64,000 nucleotides of DNA from Natrinema amylolyticus_A (lineage in GTDB: Archaea; Halobacteriota; Halobacteria; Halobacteriales; Natrialbaceae), in NCBI RefSeq assembly GCF_042678045.1, contig NZ_JBHUDI010000011.1, forward strand, positions 248,001 through 312,000. Direction: 5' to 3'. The notes beneath the pieces are model-generated. The model saw only the letters and a list, made by a program, of their open reading frames with translations. It was not told where the DNA came from and did no database searches. Positions 33,984 to 42,655 of this stretch are shown here, in pieces (position 1 is the first letter of the stretch; every line of letters begins with the position of its first letter). The position numbers were made by a program, and so were the translations under genes.

Positions 33984-34360
33984 GGGCTAATCTGGCTCAT
34001 TCACCGAACGTTCGTCGAGTGAACGAGCCGACGATCTACTCTGTGGTCGGTTTCGTCTTGGCGGTTGTTTACAACCCGGGCGTAGTAACCGACGAAGCGC
34101 CGCTGGCGAGGAGAGACCGACGGCTCACCGGACGATGACGACGGGAGAATTGAGGGGGTGAGCGACTGACAGTCGGGAGACACCCACCTGCACGGCAACT
34201 CGAGCGGTGTCCCTCAGGGAGTCGACGAGACGTCGAGACAGCATCGTGTTCGGCTATCGTTCCGCCAACGGGTATAGGCGCGGCCTCGAGCGCCCGTCGC
34301 CGCTGTCACACGCCGTGCGAGCGGCCAGTCAGGCGGGCGCTCGTCGCGTCCGCGATCGGC
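33984..34360. other. Gene-free stretch between the amine oxidase and glnK
   Basis: 377 nt without a convincing gene. The minus strand has a 39-codon open frame (34125-34244) whose end, HPLNSPVVIVR, resembles the last residues of universal stress proteins, but a stop lies just upstream and no further Usp similarity is seen. No strong hairpin found. Confidence 0.5.
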
Positions 34361-34708
34361 TTAGACCGCGTCAGTCCCGGTGGCACCGGTTCGAATCTGG
34401 GTGGCCTGCTCGACCGGCAGGACGAAGACCTTGCCGTCGCCCGGCTCGCCGGTGTGGGCGGCGTCGGCGATGGCGTCGACGACAGCCCCAGCGGGCACGT
34501 CTGCGACGACACACTCGAGTTTGAGCTTCTGGTGAAGGTCGACGGTATATTCCTCGCCACGCCACTGACCGGTCTTTACCGGCTGGGACCCGCGGCCGGA
34601 GACGTTCGTCACCGTCAGCGAGGGCGCGCCGATTTCTGCGAGGGCCGTCTTGATCTCGCCGAGCCTGTCGGGACGAACGTACGCGACGACCTGCTGGACG
34701 TCAGTCAT
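34361..34708 (-). CDS. glnK: P-II nitrogen regulatory protein GlnK
   Basis: 115 residues. It senses 2-oxoglutarate and ATP/ADP and blocks the ammonium channel when nitrogen is plentiful. MTDVQQVVAYVRPDRLGEIK is the typical beginning. The T-loop (QPVKTGQWRGEEYTVDLHQK) has the conserved Tyr, and GEPGDGKVFVLPVEQATQIR is the B/C-loop nucleotide region with the final RTG. It overlaps the end of amt by 8 nt (amt stop 34701), so the two are translationally coupled in the order amt-glnK. Confidence 0.96.
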   Translation of the reverse strand: MTDVQQVVAYVRPDRLGEIKTALAEIGAPSLTVTNVSGRGSQPVKTGQWRGEEYTVDLHQKLKLECVVADVPAGAVVDAIADAAHTGEPGDGKVFVLPVEQATQIRTGATGTDAV

Positions 34709-36047
34709 CGTCGGATACCTCGCCGCCGTCGGCCGCGGGCGTCCCCTCCGGCGGGCGGCCGGGTGAGGTGACGTCGTCGACGATGTTCTTTCCGAACTCG
34801 GGGTACGTTTCGATGCCGTGCTCCGCTGCGTCGAGTCCCTCGATCTCTTCGTCGCGGCTCACGCGCGCCCAGCCGACGGCCTTCAACGTCCCGTAGACGA
34901 GCAGCGTGATCCCGGCAGCCCAGACCCCGAGGACGACGACGCCGGCGATCTGTGCAACGAGTTGGGAGACGGCAAACGCCGATGTCGTGTCGACGAAGGG
35001 GACCGCGAGAGCACTGAGGAGGCCTGCCGACCCGTGGACCGGGAAGACTGCGCACACGTCGTCGATACCGGCTCGCTCGAGCCCCTCGAACACCAGCGGG
35101 ACCTGTATGCCGGCGATGAGGCCGACGACGAGCGTCCCGCTCCAGCCCGCGACCGCCGCGATCGAACAGACGCTGACGAGGCCGGCGAGGAGACCGTTGG
35201 CGGTCATGAGGGTGTCGACCTTACCCTGGCGGGCGTAGCCGACGGCCGCAGCGCCGATGCTGCCGGCTCCCATCACCAGGGCCGTGTTGAGCGCGACCCG
35301 ACCCGCGTAGGCATAGTCGCCAAGCGCCAGTTCGCCGCCTTCGGAGACCTGGAAGACCTCGACTGCGGTCCCGACGTTGAAGCCGAACCAGCCAAAGGCG
35401 AGGATGAGCGTTCCGAGGATCGCGTAGGGCAATGAGTGGCCGGGAATGACGTTTGCAGAGCCGTCCTCGTCGTACTTGTCGATCCGTGGGCCGATGACGT
35501 ACGCCGCGGTCAGGCCACAGACGCCGCCGGTCATATGGACGACGGCTGCCCCGGCGAAGTCCTGGAAGCCCAGTTCCGCCAGGAACCCGCCACCCCAGGT
35601 CAGCCCCGTTGCGACGGGGTAGATGAGCGCCCCAACGACCACCGTGAACACGAGGTAACCGCCCAGCTGTGCCCGCTCGGCGACGGCACCGGAGACGATC
35701 GACGCGGCGACCATCGAGAACGCCGCCCCGAACAGCCAGTTCGCCCAGACCGTCGAGCCGCCGTTGATGTAGCCGAACGCACCTGCTGTACTCCCGCCGG
35801 TCGTCACCGCGGCGACGAGCGCCGACACGCCAGCGCCTACGAAAAAGTAGGCCATGACGCCGACCCCCCACGTGAGTACGTTCTTCGTCAGCTGGTTCGC
35901 GACGTTTTTCGACCGGACCTGACCGGACTCGAGCATGCCGAAGCCAGCGTGCATGAAGAACACGAGGAAGGCTGCGACGAGGACCCACACGAGGTTGACC
36001 CCTTCGGCGACCGTCACCGGATCGGCCTGGAGCGGGGAGACTAGCAT
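34701..36047 (-). CDS. amt: Ammonium transporter Amt
   Basis: 448 residues, eleven expected helices. Signatures include AFLVFFMHAGFGMLESGQVR, the DFAGAAVVHMTGGVCGLTAA region with the first pore His, and VHGSAGLLSALAVPF with the second. The acidic C-terminal tail (from residue about 400) contacts GlnK. It passes NH3/NH4+ inward. The start is the ATG at 36047, 430 nt from the divergent TrmB-type regulator gene. A possible TATA (AAAATATTGG on the coding strand, near 36210) would imply a leader of over 100 nt. Confidence 0.95.
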   Translation of the reverse strand: MLVSPLQADPVTVAEGVNLVWVLVAAFLVFFMHAGFGMLESGQVRSKNVANQLTKNVLTWGVGVMAYFFVGAGVSALVAAVTTGGSTAGAFGYINGGSTVWANWLFGAAFSMVAASIVSGAVAERAQLGGYLVFTVVVGALIYPVATGLTWGGGFLAELGFQDFAGAAVVHMTGGVCGLTAAYVIGPRIDKYDEDGSANVIPGHSLPYAILGTLILAFGWFGFNVGTAVEVFQVSEGGELALGDYAYAGRVALNTALVMGAGSIGAAAVGYARQGKVDTLMTANGLLAGLVSVCSIAAVAGWSGTLVVGLIAGIQVPLVFEGLERAGIDDVCAVFPVHGSAGLLSALAVPFVDTTSAFAVSQLVAQIAGVVVLGVWAAGITLLVYGTLKAVGWARVSRDEEIEGLDAAEHGIETYPEFGKNIVDDVTSPGRPPEGTPAADGGEVSDDD

Positions 36048-36232
36048 CCGTCCACCCTCCCGGCGTCGATCGGTGACTGGTACTGGGCCGACGACCGTCC
36101 ACCGGCCCGCGTGCGTACGTGCTTACGCACCGTCTGACTCCGGCTCGACGCGGCGACGGGTCCGTTCCGGCAACCGGTATCTGAACATCTTCTCCCTATC
36201 CCAATATTTTGCACACACATGTTTTGATTACC

Positions 36233-36260
36233 TCGGACAACCGAAACGGTTGTAGTCCGA
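36233..36260. promoter_or_regulatory. Long inverted repeat between amt and the TrmB-type regulator
   Basis: ACAACCG-AAA-CGGTTGT (36237-36253) is perfect, and the pairing extends outwards through TCGG and TCCGA with two unpaired bases. It lies in the 430-nt divergent intergenic region (36048-36477), which otherwise holds AT-rich patches (for example CTTATTTGTACTATAGGG before 36478) and no gene. It is a likely binding site for the neighbouring regulator; this is inference. Confidence 0.5.
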
Positions 36261-36477
36261 TGGGGGAGTGTATAGGTGATTGTCTGTTATACGCTGGTCA
36301 CAACTGGCCGGTAGTAAAACCGTCTTGGCGAGTAACTGTCTTCACGATTCTACGATCATTCTCTTTTGCCAGTATAATTCGGATGTATGTGTGATGTATA
36401 GTCGGATATGGAACGTATGATCCTCTTATTTGTACTATAGGGAAAACACTTCAATCGACTCCCACAGTCAATTTCGT

Positions 36478-37305
36478 ATGGGTACCGAGCCGTCGATGTA
36501 TCTGAAGGAACTAGGGTTGTCCGAATACGAGGCGTGTGCATACGCCTGTCTCTTGCGTCGGGGGGTATCGACTGCACAGGAGGTCTCCGACGGAGCTGGC
36601 GTTCCGCAACCGCGGGTGTACGACGCGCTGGACGACCTCTCACGGAAGGGCTTCGTCGACGTCCAACCGGGCCGGCCCAAGAAGTTCGGGCCGGTCGACC
36701 CCGACGCCGCGATCGAGCGCTTCTGTGAGTTCAAACAACGCCAGTACGACGACGAACTGGCCCGCATGCACCGACTCGGCGAACAGTTGTCGGAGGCGGT
36801 TGACGACCAAACGGCACCGACCGAGCAATCGGAGATCTGCTGGACGTACGCCGATCGCCACCGCATCCTTGAGAAACTCTCCGAACTCACGGCCGCGGCG
36901 ACGTCGGAGATTCGGATGATCACGACGCCGGCCAGTTTCGAACGCATGCTCAACCACCACGTCGAAGAACTGGCACGGAAAGCCGCTGCCGGGACGCGGA
37001 TTCAGGCGGTCGTCTCCGACGACGGCGTGCTCTCGCCGGCCGTCGCCGACCGCGCTGCGGAGATCATGGACGTTCGACGGGTCCCGAACGTCGAGGGGCG
37101 GATCTATCTCTACGACGACGCACACGTCCTCGTCGCCTTTGCCGCCAACAACGCCGACGGCTACGTCGGCATCTCCACGACGAGCGATACCCTCTACTGG
37201 ACGCAGTCGCAGTTGTTCGATCTGCTCTGGGCGAACGGCCGTGAGATGAGCCACCGCGCCACCAGTCCCGACGCTGGCGCCGCTCGCGCCGGCGACGACG
37301 CCTGA
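36478..37305 (+). CDS. TrmB-family transcriptional regulator
   Basis: 275 residues from ATG 36478. Residues about 7-75 form the TrmB winged helix (YLKELGLSEYEACAYACLL, GVPQPRVYDALDDLSRKGFV). A coiled segment follows, then the C-terminal sensor part of the phospholipase-D-like or TrmB-regulatory type (ASFERMLNHHVEELARKAAA, RRVPNVEGRIYLYDDAHVLV). Such proteins respond to sugars or other metabolites. It is divergent from amt-glnK, with a 28-nt inverted repeat between, so it may control nitrogen uptake, though a distant target is equally possible. Confidence 0.88.
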   Translation: MGTEPSMYLKELGLSEYEACAYACLLRRGVSTAQEVSDGAGVPQPRVYDALDDLSRKGFVDVQPGRPKKFGPVDPDAAIERFCEFKQRQYDDELARMHRLGEQLSEAVDDQTAPTEQSEICWTYADRHRILEKLSELTAAATSEIRMITTPASFERMLNHHVEELARKAAAGTRIQAVVSDDGVLSPAVADRAAEIMDVRRVPNVEGRIYLYDDAHVLVAFAANNADGYVGISTTSDTLYWTQSQLFDLLWANGREMSHRATSPDAGAARAGDDA

Positions 37306-37374
37306 TTCCGCGAGCGATGGGCTGCCGCCGAGAGAGCCGAAACAATAACACCGCCGCGCTCGAGAGAGCCGTAC

Positions 37375-38403
37375 GTGACGCCCGCTGGTGCCGTCGCGAC
37401 GGGACCGGATCTCTGCCGACTCGTCGCTGTTCCCGTCTTCGCCTGGGTCGCCTACCGCGATCTCGAGACCAGACGCGTCTCGAGTAGTGTCTGGATTCCC
37501 CTCGCACTGCTGGGGACCGCCCTGCTCGTCTGGGACGGCTGGCTGGCCTGGACTGCCGGCGAGACCGTCTGGACCTACGACTTTCTCATCCCGACGGCGC
37601 TTAGCCTGGGGCTTGTCGTCCCGATCGCCTACCTGTTTTGGTGGGTCGGCGGCTTCGGCGGGGCCGACGCGAAGGCCCTGCTCGTCCTGGCCGTCCTCTT
37701 TCCGACGTTCCCCGAGTATACGCTGGGTTCGTGGACGCTGCCCTTCGAGACGCCGCCGCTCGGGGCGTTCTCGTTTACGATCCTGACCAACGCCGTCCTC
37801 GTCGGGGTCGCGCTGCCGCTCGTTCTCGCCGTTCGCAACGCCGCCGCGGGCCGGTTCGCGCCGGTGATGGTCGTCGGCTGGCCGATCTCTTGGGAGCGGG
37901 TTCCGGAGACACACGGTAGCCTACTCGAGACGCCGGCGGGGCTCACCCGCAGCGGGCTCGATCTCGACGCGCTGCGGATGTACCTCCGCTGGCGGGGGCT
38001 CTCGCTCGCGGAGGTACGCGAGCGACCCGACCGGTATCGCGATCCGGCGAGCCTGCCCGCCGAGCCGAACCCGCCGACTGACGGGGCCGTCACCGCCGAC
38101 GGGGGGCCGCGCGGCGACGGCGGTACGCTCGCGTCGGACGACGATAGCGCGGCCGCCGAGGCCGAGGACGGCTCGACGACTGCCATCGAGTACGATGATC
38201 CGTGGGGTGCCGAGACGTTTCTCGACGACATCGAGGGCTCGGCGTACGGGACGACCCCTGAGACGCTCCGTGACGGCCTCGAGGTACTCGCCCGCGAGGA
38301 AACGGTCTGGGTCTCGCCGGGAACGCCGTTTCTCGTCCCGGTGTTCGTCGGCCTGCTGATCGCGCTGGGTTACGGTGACCTGTTGCTGGGCACGCTACTC
38401 TGA
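37375..38403 (+). CDS. pibD: Archaeal prepilin/preflagellin peptidase (A24 family, PibD-like)
   Basis: 342 residues from GTG. A membrane aspartyl protease that removes type III signal peptides from archaellins and pilins. The two catalytic aspartates are Asp29 (AYRDLETRRVS) and Asp98 in the GxGD-type motif WVGGFGGADAKALLV. Six hydrophobic segments are split by a large acidic cytosolic insert (residues about 200-295), known from haloarchaeal PibD. The final helix (VPVFVGLLIALGYGDLLLG) ends in an overlap of 9 nt with the convergent small membrane-protein gene. No pilin gene is adjacent. Confidence 0.9.
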   Translation: MTPAGAVATGPDLCRLVAVPVFAWVAYRDLETRRVSSSVWIPLALLGTALLVWDGWLAWTAGETVWTYDFLIPTALSLGLVVPIAYLFWWVGGFGGADAKALLVLAVLFPTFPEYTLGSWTLPFETPPLGAFSFTILTNAVLVGVALPLVLAVRNAAAGRFAPVMVVGWPISWERVPETHGSLLETPAGLTRSGLDLDALRMYLRWRGLSLAEVRERPDRYRDPASLPAEPNPPTDGAVTADGGPRGDGGTLASDDDSAAAEAEDGSTTAIEYDDPWGAETFLDDIEGSAYGTTPETLRDGLEVLAREETVWVSPGTPFLVPVFVGLLIALGYGDLLLGTLL

Positions 38404-38631
38404 GTACAGCGTTCGCTCGTACAGCGGCACGATCACCGTCCAGACCAGGACGAACGCCGTCCCGACGCCGATCAGCACCAGCCACGGCTCACCCGTGCCG
38501 GTCGGCGCGCCGCTTACAAGCAGGACGAACGTCCCGAGAAAGAGCAGACACGAAACGAGAACGCTGCCCAGCTCGAGGGCCATGGCGACAGGGTACTCGC
38601 GAACCTGAGCGACGATATCGGCGAGCATCAT
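38395..38631 (-). CDS. Small haloarchaeal membrane protein
   Basis: 78 residues with two hydrophobic segments (LELGSVLVSCLLFLGTFVLL and PWLVLIGVGTAFVLVWTVIV). It has the two-helix shape of small haloarchaeal membrane proteins. The start may be either of two adjacent Met codons (38631 or 38628). The gene ends inside the 3' end of pibD (9-nt convergent overlap). Function unknown. Confidence 0.7.
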   Translation of the reverse strand: MMLADIVAQVREYPVAMALELGSVLVSCLLFLGTFVLLVSGAPTGTGEPWLVLIGVGTAFVLVWTVIVPLYERTLYSE

Positions 38632-38710
38632 ACCCGAGACTCACACGCGGGGAGTAAAAATAACCCGGCAGTGTGCGAAACCGATACTGAAACCGTGATC
38701 CGTGGACGAT

Positions 38711-39130
38711 TCAGGCTCGAGATTCGATATCGTCGGCGAGCTCGTCGAGTTCGTCGTCGTCGAGTTCGGGCCGCTGGCCGAACATGGCGTGGATGGGGCC
38801 AGCGTCGTCGTCCTCGAAGCGGGGGACGATGTGACAGTGGACGTGGGGCACTTCTTGGCCGGCCGCTTCGCCGTTGTTGAACGCGACGGTGGTCGCGTCG
38901 GCGTCGACGGCGTCCTCGACAGCGGGAACCATGCGGTGAATCGTCGCATAGAGATCCGTGGCGACGTCGTCGGGCACGTCGTCCAGCCGTTCGTACTCGT
39001 CTTTCGGAATTACCAGCGTGTGGCCAGGTGACAGCGGATTGGCGTCCAGAAAGGCAACCGTGGTCTCGTCTTCGTAGACGATTCGTGCAGGGATCTCTCC
39101 CTCGACGATCTGCGTGAAGATCGTACTCAT
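38711..39130 (-). CDS. HIT-family nucleotide hydrolase/transferase
   Basis: 139 residues from ATG 39130; the longer frame to 39187 has no conserved addition. TIFTQIVEGEIPARIVYEDE is the usual HINT-branch beginning. LSPGHTLVIPK and VPHVHCHIVPRFEDDD contain the histidine triad with the nucleophilic His. It probably hydrolyses adenosine phosphoramidates or acyl-AMP. Cytosolic. The gene-poor 39131-40089 region begins upstream of it. Confidence 0.93.
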   Translation of the reverse strand: MSTIFTQIVEGEIPARIVYEDETTVAFLDANPLSPGHTLVIPKDEYERLDDVPDDVATDLYATIHRMVPAVEDAVDADATTVAFNNGEAAGQEVPHVHCHIVPRFEDDDAGPIHAMFGQRPELDDDELDELADDIESRA

Positions 39131-39329
39131 ACGGGAGTGTGTGTTGGCCCACTGTAAGAAGGTTATCGCCCGCACGTTACGGACCACCCGACGGCGACCC
39201 GGTGTGGGGGAAGATGCCAGTGGTGACAGTCGCCATCCGTTTGCCTCGAGAACGAGTCTGATGAAAGCGGCAGGCGATCCCGAAATCGGCAGTGACTGTC
39301 GTGAAACGAGGTGAGTACCGTAGTTGAGT

Positions 39330-39345
39330 TAAACGAAATCGTTTA
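39330..39345. promoter_or_regulatory. 16-nt inverted repeat
   Basis: TAAACGA, spacer AA, TCGTTTA; perfect 7-bp arms. It lies 200 nt upstream of the HIT gene and is followed by CTATACTTACCCGGGACC. A possible operator or promoter-associated dyad, with no obvious target gene. Confidence 0.35.
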
Positions 39346-39591
39346 GCGGGTCTATACTTACCCGGGACCCGGTATACTGACTAATCGACGGGGAGGACAA
39401 CTGTCGTTGCCGACGGTGTCCGTCTCTGAGACATCACACGCCCCGTCGATAAGAGATCGCCCCGACGTCGCCGATCTCTCCCTACCCCTACCCATTTTCA
39501 TCCCTCAATGGATAGGGGGCTCCGATGCCAGCCTCCGGCTGGCGATTTCTGCGTGCATCGGGAAACGTGGTAGGCACACTTCTCGAGCGTC

Positions 39592-39822
39592 GTGACCAAC
39601 CACCCTCGAGCGACCGCTCGGTGCGATACCACTGAGGGAGTACGCCGACGACCCGCTTCGCTCGAGTCAGTTACCCAGACCATCAACGGACACAGCGAGC
39701 TTGGTTTCCAAACCGTAGATTATTACAGAAATATACGTTCTAGATTGACTATCCGTGAAATAGTACAGGTATCCACTACAGCCATTATAATGATTGCCGG
39801 CTTAGTCGTGGGTATCGTTTAA
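39592..39822 (+). CDS. Doubtful small protein with C-terminal membrane segment
   Basis: 76 codons from a GTG. The first half is Arg/Thr-rich and unlike haloarchaeal proteins. The second half, which lies in an AT-rich island, encodes DYYRNIRSRLTIREIVQVST followed by the hydrophobic TAIIMIAGLVVGIV and a stop. If real, the true start may be further in (no ATG precedes the island in frame). Codon use differs from neighbours, suggesting transfer or decay. Weak call. Confidence 0.2.
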   Translation: MTNHPRATARCDTTEGVRRRPASLESVTQTINGHSELGFQTVDYYRNIRSRLTIREIVQVSTTAIIMIAGLVVGIV

Positions 39823-40089
39823 TCGAACACGGCACGAAGATCCGTCCTGACGATCGACCTCCCGGCTCGTACGCGACGTTCGGGCCGGGAACAGCGATGG
39901 GTCGTGCTCGAACGGCTGGCTGGTGCCGAGTGCGAGCGGCCGACATCGCCGATCGGTCGATGGCAACAGCGACACTCGCCCGCTCCCGGCGTCGACCGGT
40001 CGAATCTCGCCACACCGTCACCGTGTCGTCTCGAGCACGGCGGCCGACTGCCACTCGAGGATCCGAAGCGCAGCGAGGAGATTCACACG

Positions 40090-41076
40090 ATGGGAACGAT
40101 ACTGTACGCGATCGAGCGACCGTTCATGCGAAAGACGTTCGAGGCGATCGACCGCCACGTCGACAGCGAGTCGGCGTACGTCCCGGTTCGAGCGAACGCC
40201 CGCGGCTGTAGCGACCGCATCGAGGAAATCGAGGTGGACGACCCCGGCGCGGTCGACGAGAACGTCCGGGCGATCGACCCCGACGTAGTCGTCTACAACC
40301 ACCGGTTCGGCATCGAGCGTTTCACGTTCTACGAGGAGTACCCGCTCGTCCACGTGCGCCACGGCGCGTCGATCGGTCGCGGCGAAATTTCCGTGACGGC
40401 GACGACGATCCTGGAGCACGTCAGCGCCGCGCTCGCACCCGGCGAGCGGTGGGCGGCGGCGTACCGGGACGCTGCGCCGCCGGACGTGCGCGTCGCCGTC
40501 GTCGGTATCCCGGAAGCCGACGTGCTAGTCGATTCGCCGCCACCCCGCGACCGGCGGGTGCTGTACGCCCCGACCAACTACATGGTCGGCCAGGGAGCGT
40601 ACGCGAACACGGCCCGCTCGGTCGTCGAGTGTTTCGCCGACAGTGAGTACGAACTGCTCTTTCGACCCCATCCGACTGACAGACGCGAGGGCCCGGGACT
40701 GCCCGTCACGCGAGCGTGTCGCGACCGGATTGCAGAGTTCCCGAACGTCGTCTTCGACACGACCACGACGCCCGCCGAGAGCATGCGCCGGTCGGACGTG
40801 CTCATCTCGGATTACTCCGGCTCGATCGCCGAGTGGCTCCACACGGGCCGGCCGTTGATCCAGTTGACCGACATCGACGCGCCGGACCGCGAGGTGCCGC
40901 GGATTGGCACCACGACTGACGCGATCGATCTCGAGCTCGTCGACGACCTGTATCGCAACGGCGAACCCGACGCTGTCGCACGCCGACGCGAGGAGTGGCT
41001 CGCAGACCTCGGCATCCCGATGGACGGCCGAGCGGGCGAACGCGCCGCCGAGGAGGTGATGCGATGCGCGCAGTGA
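40090..41076 (+). CDS. CDP-glycerol glycerophosphotransferase-like glycosyltransferase (TagB/TagF family)
   Basis: 328 residues from ATG 40090. It is a GT-B-type fold: an N-terminal half with DPDVVVYNHRFGIERFTF and VHVRHGASIG, and a C-terminal half with YELLFRPHPTD and RRSDVLISDYSGSIAEWLHT plus GRPLIQL, both hallmarks of bacterial wall-teichoic-acid TagB/TagF enzymes (RPHP and SDYSS-type motifs). It probably transfers glycerol-phosphate or a similar polyol phosphate to a surface glycan or lipid. The next gene starts inside its 3' end (13-nt overlap), and an AGGAGGTGAT ribosome site for that gene lies within it. No membrane segment; likely peripheral. Confidence 0.85.
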   Translation: MGTILYAIERPFMRKTFEAIDRHVDSESAYVPVRANARGCSDRIEEIEVDDPGAVDENVRAIDPDVVVYNHRFGIERFTFYEEYPLVHVRHGASIGRGEISVTATTILEHVSAALAPGERWAAAYRDAAPPDVRVAVVGIPEADVLVDSPPPRDRRVLYAPTNYMVGQGAYANTARSVVECFADSEYELLFRPHPTDRREGPGLPVTRACRDRIAEFPNVVFDTTTTPAESMRRSDVLISDYSGSIAEWLHTGRPLIQLTDIDAPDREVPRIGTTTDAIDLELVDDLYRNGEPDAVARRREEWLADLGIPMDGRAGERAAEEVMRCAQ

Positions 41077-41744
41077 TCTTAGCCGCGGGTGAGGGCAAAC
41101 GAATGGGCCATCACACCGACGACGTCCCGAAGGCTTTCCTCGAGTTCGACGGGCGGACGCTGTACGACCGCCAGCGCGAACTGCTCGAGCCACACGTCGA
41201 CGGCACCAGCATCGTCCTCGGCTATCGCCACGACACCGTCCTGGAGCGGTACGATCCCGACGATCCGATCGTCCTCGCGGACTGGAATCAGTACGAAAAC
41301 GCCGCGTCGTTGCTCCTCGCGCTCAGACGCATCGACGACGACCTGTTGGTGCTCAACGGTGACATCCTCGTCGACGAACGCGAACTCGAGCGACTGACCG
41401 AGCAGTTCGACGCGCTCAGGGGCCGGCTCAACCTCGTCGGCTGTATTCCCGGTATCCAGAGCGAATCGACCGCGATCCGCTGGGACGACGCGGGACGTGT
41501 GACGGCCTACGGGCTCATCGAGGGCCACCAGCACGCCGGCTTCGGCATCGTGAGCCGCAACCATCGACCGGCAGCGATGCGAATTCTCCAGGAACGGCTC
41601 GACGACTGGTACCCCTACATCTACCCGAAGACGCCGACACAGCCGCTGTTGATCCCGGCGACCCGTCACGTCGAAGTCAATCGCCCGGCCGACTTAGAGC
41701 GCGCTCGAGCGTGGCTCGCGTCCGAGCGGATCCAGTGTGCGTGA
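41064..41744 (+). CDS. LicC/CTP-type nucleotidyltransferase
   Basis: 226 residues from ATG 41064, three nt after AGGAGGTGAT (41051-41060), a perfect match to the 16S anti-Shine-Dalgarno. This is rare in a mostly leaderless archaeon and fits coupling to the upstream gene. The fold is the Rossmann-like nucleotidyltransferase: ILAAGEGKRMGHHTDDVPKA with the NTP-binding loop and Lys23, and LLVLNGDILVDE with the metal-binding Asp100. The closest family picture is LicC-like cytidylyltransferases or sugar-1-phosphate nucleotidyltransferases. With the neighbouring transferase, activation of glycerol-phosphate or a related polyol phosphate with CTP is inferred. Confidence 0.85.
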   Translation: MRAVILAAGEGKRMGHHTDDVPKAFLEFDGRTLYDRQRELLEPHVDGTSIVLGYRHDTVLERYDPDDPIVLADWNQYENAASLLLALRRIDDDLLVLNGDILVDERELERLTEQFDALRGRLNLVGCIPGIQSESTAIRWDDAGRVTAYGLIEGHQHAGFGIVSRNHRPAAMRILQERLDDWYPYIYPKTPTQPLLIPATRHVEVNRPADLERARAWLASERIQCA

Positions 41745-41897
41745 TCGACGGCCGGCATGAGGGCTGTCATAACAGGACTTCGTCACCGACTGCCGATTAC
41801 CGAGACAGTACGAAAGACGAGACATTGTGTACGATTGGCCACTCTACTGCGAGGGAAACAAAATATTGATGCGTCCTGACTCCTGCGATCTCGATAG

Positions 41898-42596
41898 ATG
41901 GAGATTATCGGCCATCGTGGCTGTGCAGCGCAGGTTCCGGAGAACACACTCCTCGCAATCCGTGAAGCCGCCCGCCGACTGCCCGCCGTCGAGGTGGACG
42001 TGCGGCGCTGTGGATCGGGTGAACTGGTCGTCGTACACGACGAGACCTTAGACCGCGTCGCTGACGTCGATCGACGAGTTGCAGAGACGCCATGGTCCGA
42101 GCTGCAAGACCTCACCGTCCTCGAGTCGGACGAGTCGATTCCGCGCCTCGAGGCGGTGTTGCGAGCCGTGCCGGACGACGTCACCGTCCAGCTCGAACTG
42201 AAAGAGCACGGTATCGCGGCGGACACGCTACAGTTGGCGATGGCGGCCGGCGCGGACGTCCGCGTCTCGTCGTTCCTGCCGGAAGCGATCGCGGAAATCG
42301 AGGCGGCCTGCCTCGACGTACCGAACGGACTGCTCTTCGGCGAGGAGCCCGAGGCAAACCTCTCGCGGGCCCTCGAGTACGACTGCACGCACGTCTTCCC
42401 CCACTACGACCTCTGCGTCGAGACGGACATCGTCCCTAACGCGCGTGAACACGACCTGAACGTTATCGCCTGGAAGGCGGCGCGGACGGTCGACGACGTC
42501 CGGACCCTCCACGAACTCGGCGTCGACGGCGTGACCGCGGACCGCTGGGACATCGCTCCGCCAGCGCTCCAGCCGACGGTGACGACACACGGATAG
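41898..42596 (+). CDS. Glycerophosphodiester phosphodiesterase
   Basis: 232 residues, a TIM-barrel GDPD domain. HRGCAAQVPENT gives His6, Arg7, Glu15 and Asn16, VEVDVRRC gives Glu32 and Asp34, and VVVHDETLDR gives His47. So the metal and acid/base residues are complete. It hydrolyses glycerophosphodiesters to glycerol-3-phosphate and an alcohol. AAACAAAATATTGATG about 30-40 nt upstream is its probable promoter. It lies on the same strand as the transferase/nucleotidyltransferase pair, 153 nt after it, suggesting turnover of the same polyol-phosphate material. No signal peptide; cytosolic. Confidence 0.93.
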   Translation: MEIIGHRGCAAQVPENTLLAIREAARRLPAVEVDVRRCGSGELVVVHDETLDRVADVDRRVAETPWSELQDLTVLESDESIPRLEAVLRAVPDDVTVQLELKEHGIAADTLQLAMAAGADVRVSSFLPEAIAEIEAACLDVPNGLLFGEEPEANLSRALEYDCTHVFPHYDLCVETDIVPNAREHDLNVIAWKAARTVDDVRTLHELGVDGVTADRWDIAPPALQPTVTTHG

Positions 42597-42655
42597 TCAC
42601 GAACCGCCGGCTGGAAGCGCGCCTCGAACACCGCGAGAGGCGCGTACTGAACGGG

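Larger units (their letters stand above)
39131..40089. other. Gene-poor 959-nt patch with hairpins and an AT-rich island
   Basis: No confident gene. It contains the palindrome TAAACGA-AA-TCGTTTA (39330-39345), a perfect hairpin GCCAGCC-TCC-GGCTGGC (39527-39543) flanked by CCGATGC and GCATCGG, and an AT-rich island at about 39690-39825 ending a short frame with a hydrophobic tail. The hairpin with flanking runs such as CCCTCAATGGATAGGGGG looks like the end of an IS200/IS605-type element, but no transposase frame remains. It may be a decayed insertion next to the glycerol-phosphate genes. Confidence 0.45.

Noticed and set aside
34125..34244. Short minus-strand frame ending like a universal stress protein (SPVVIVR)
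   Set aside because: Only the last few residues fit, and a stop codon lies just upstream; too weak for a gene or pseudogene call.
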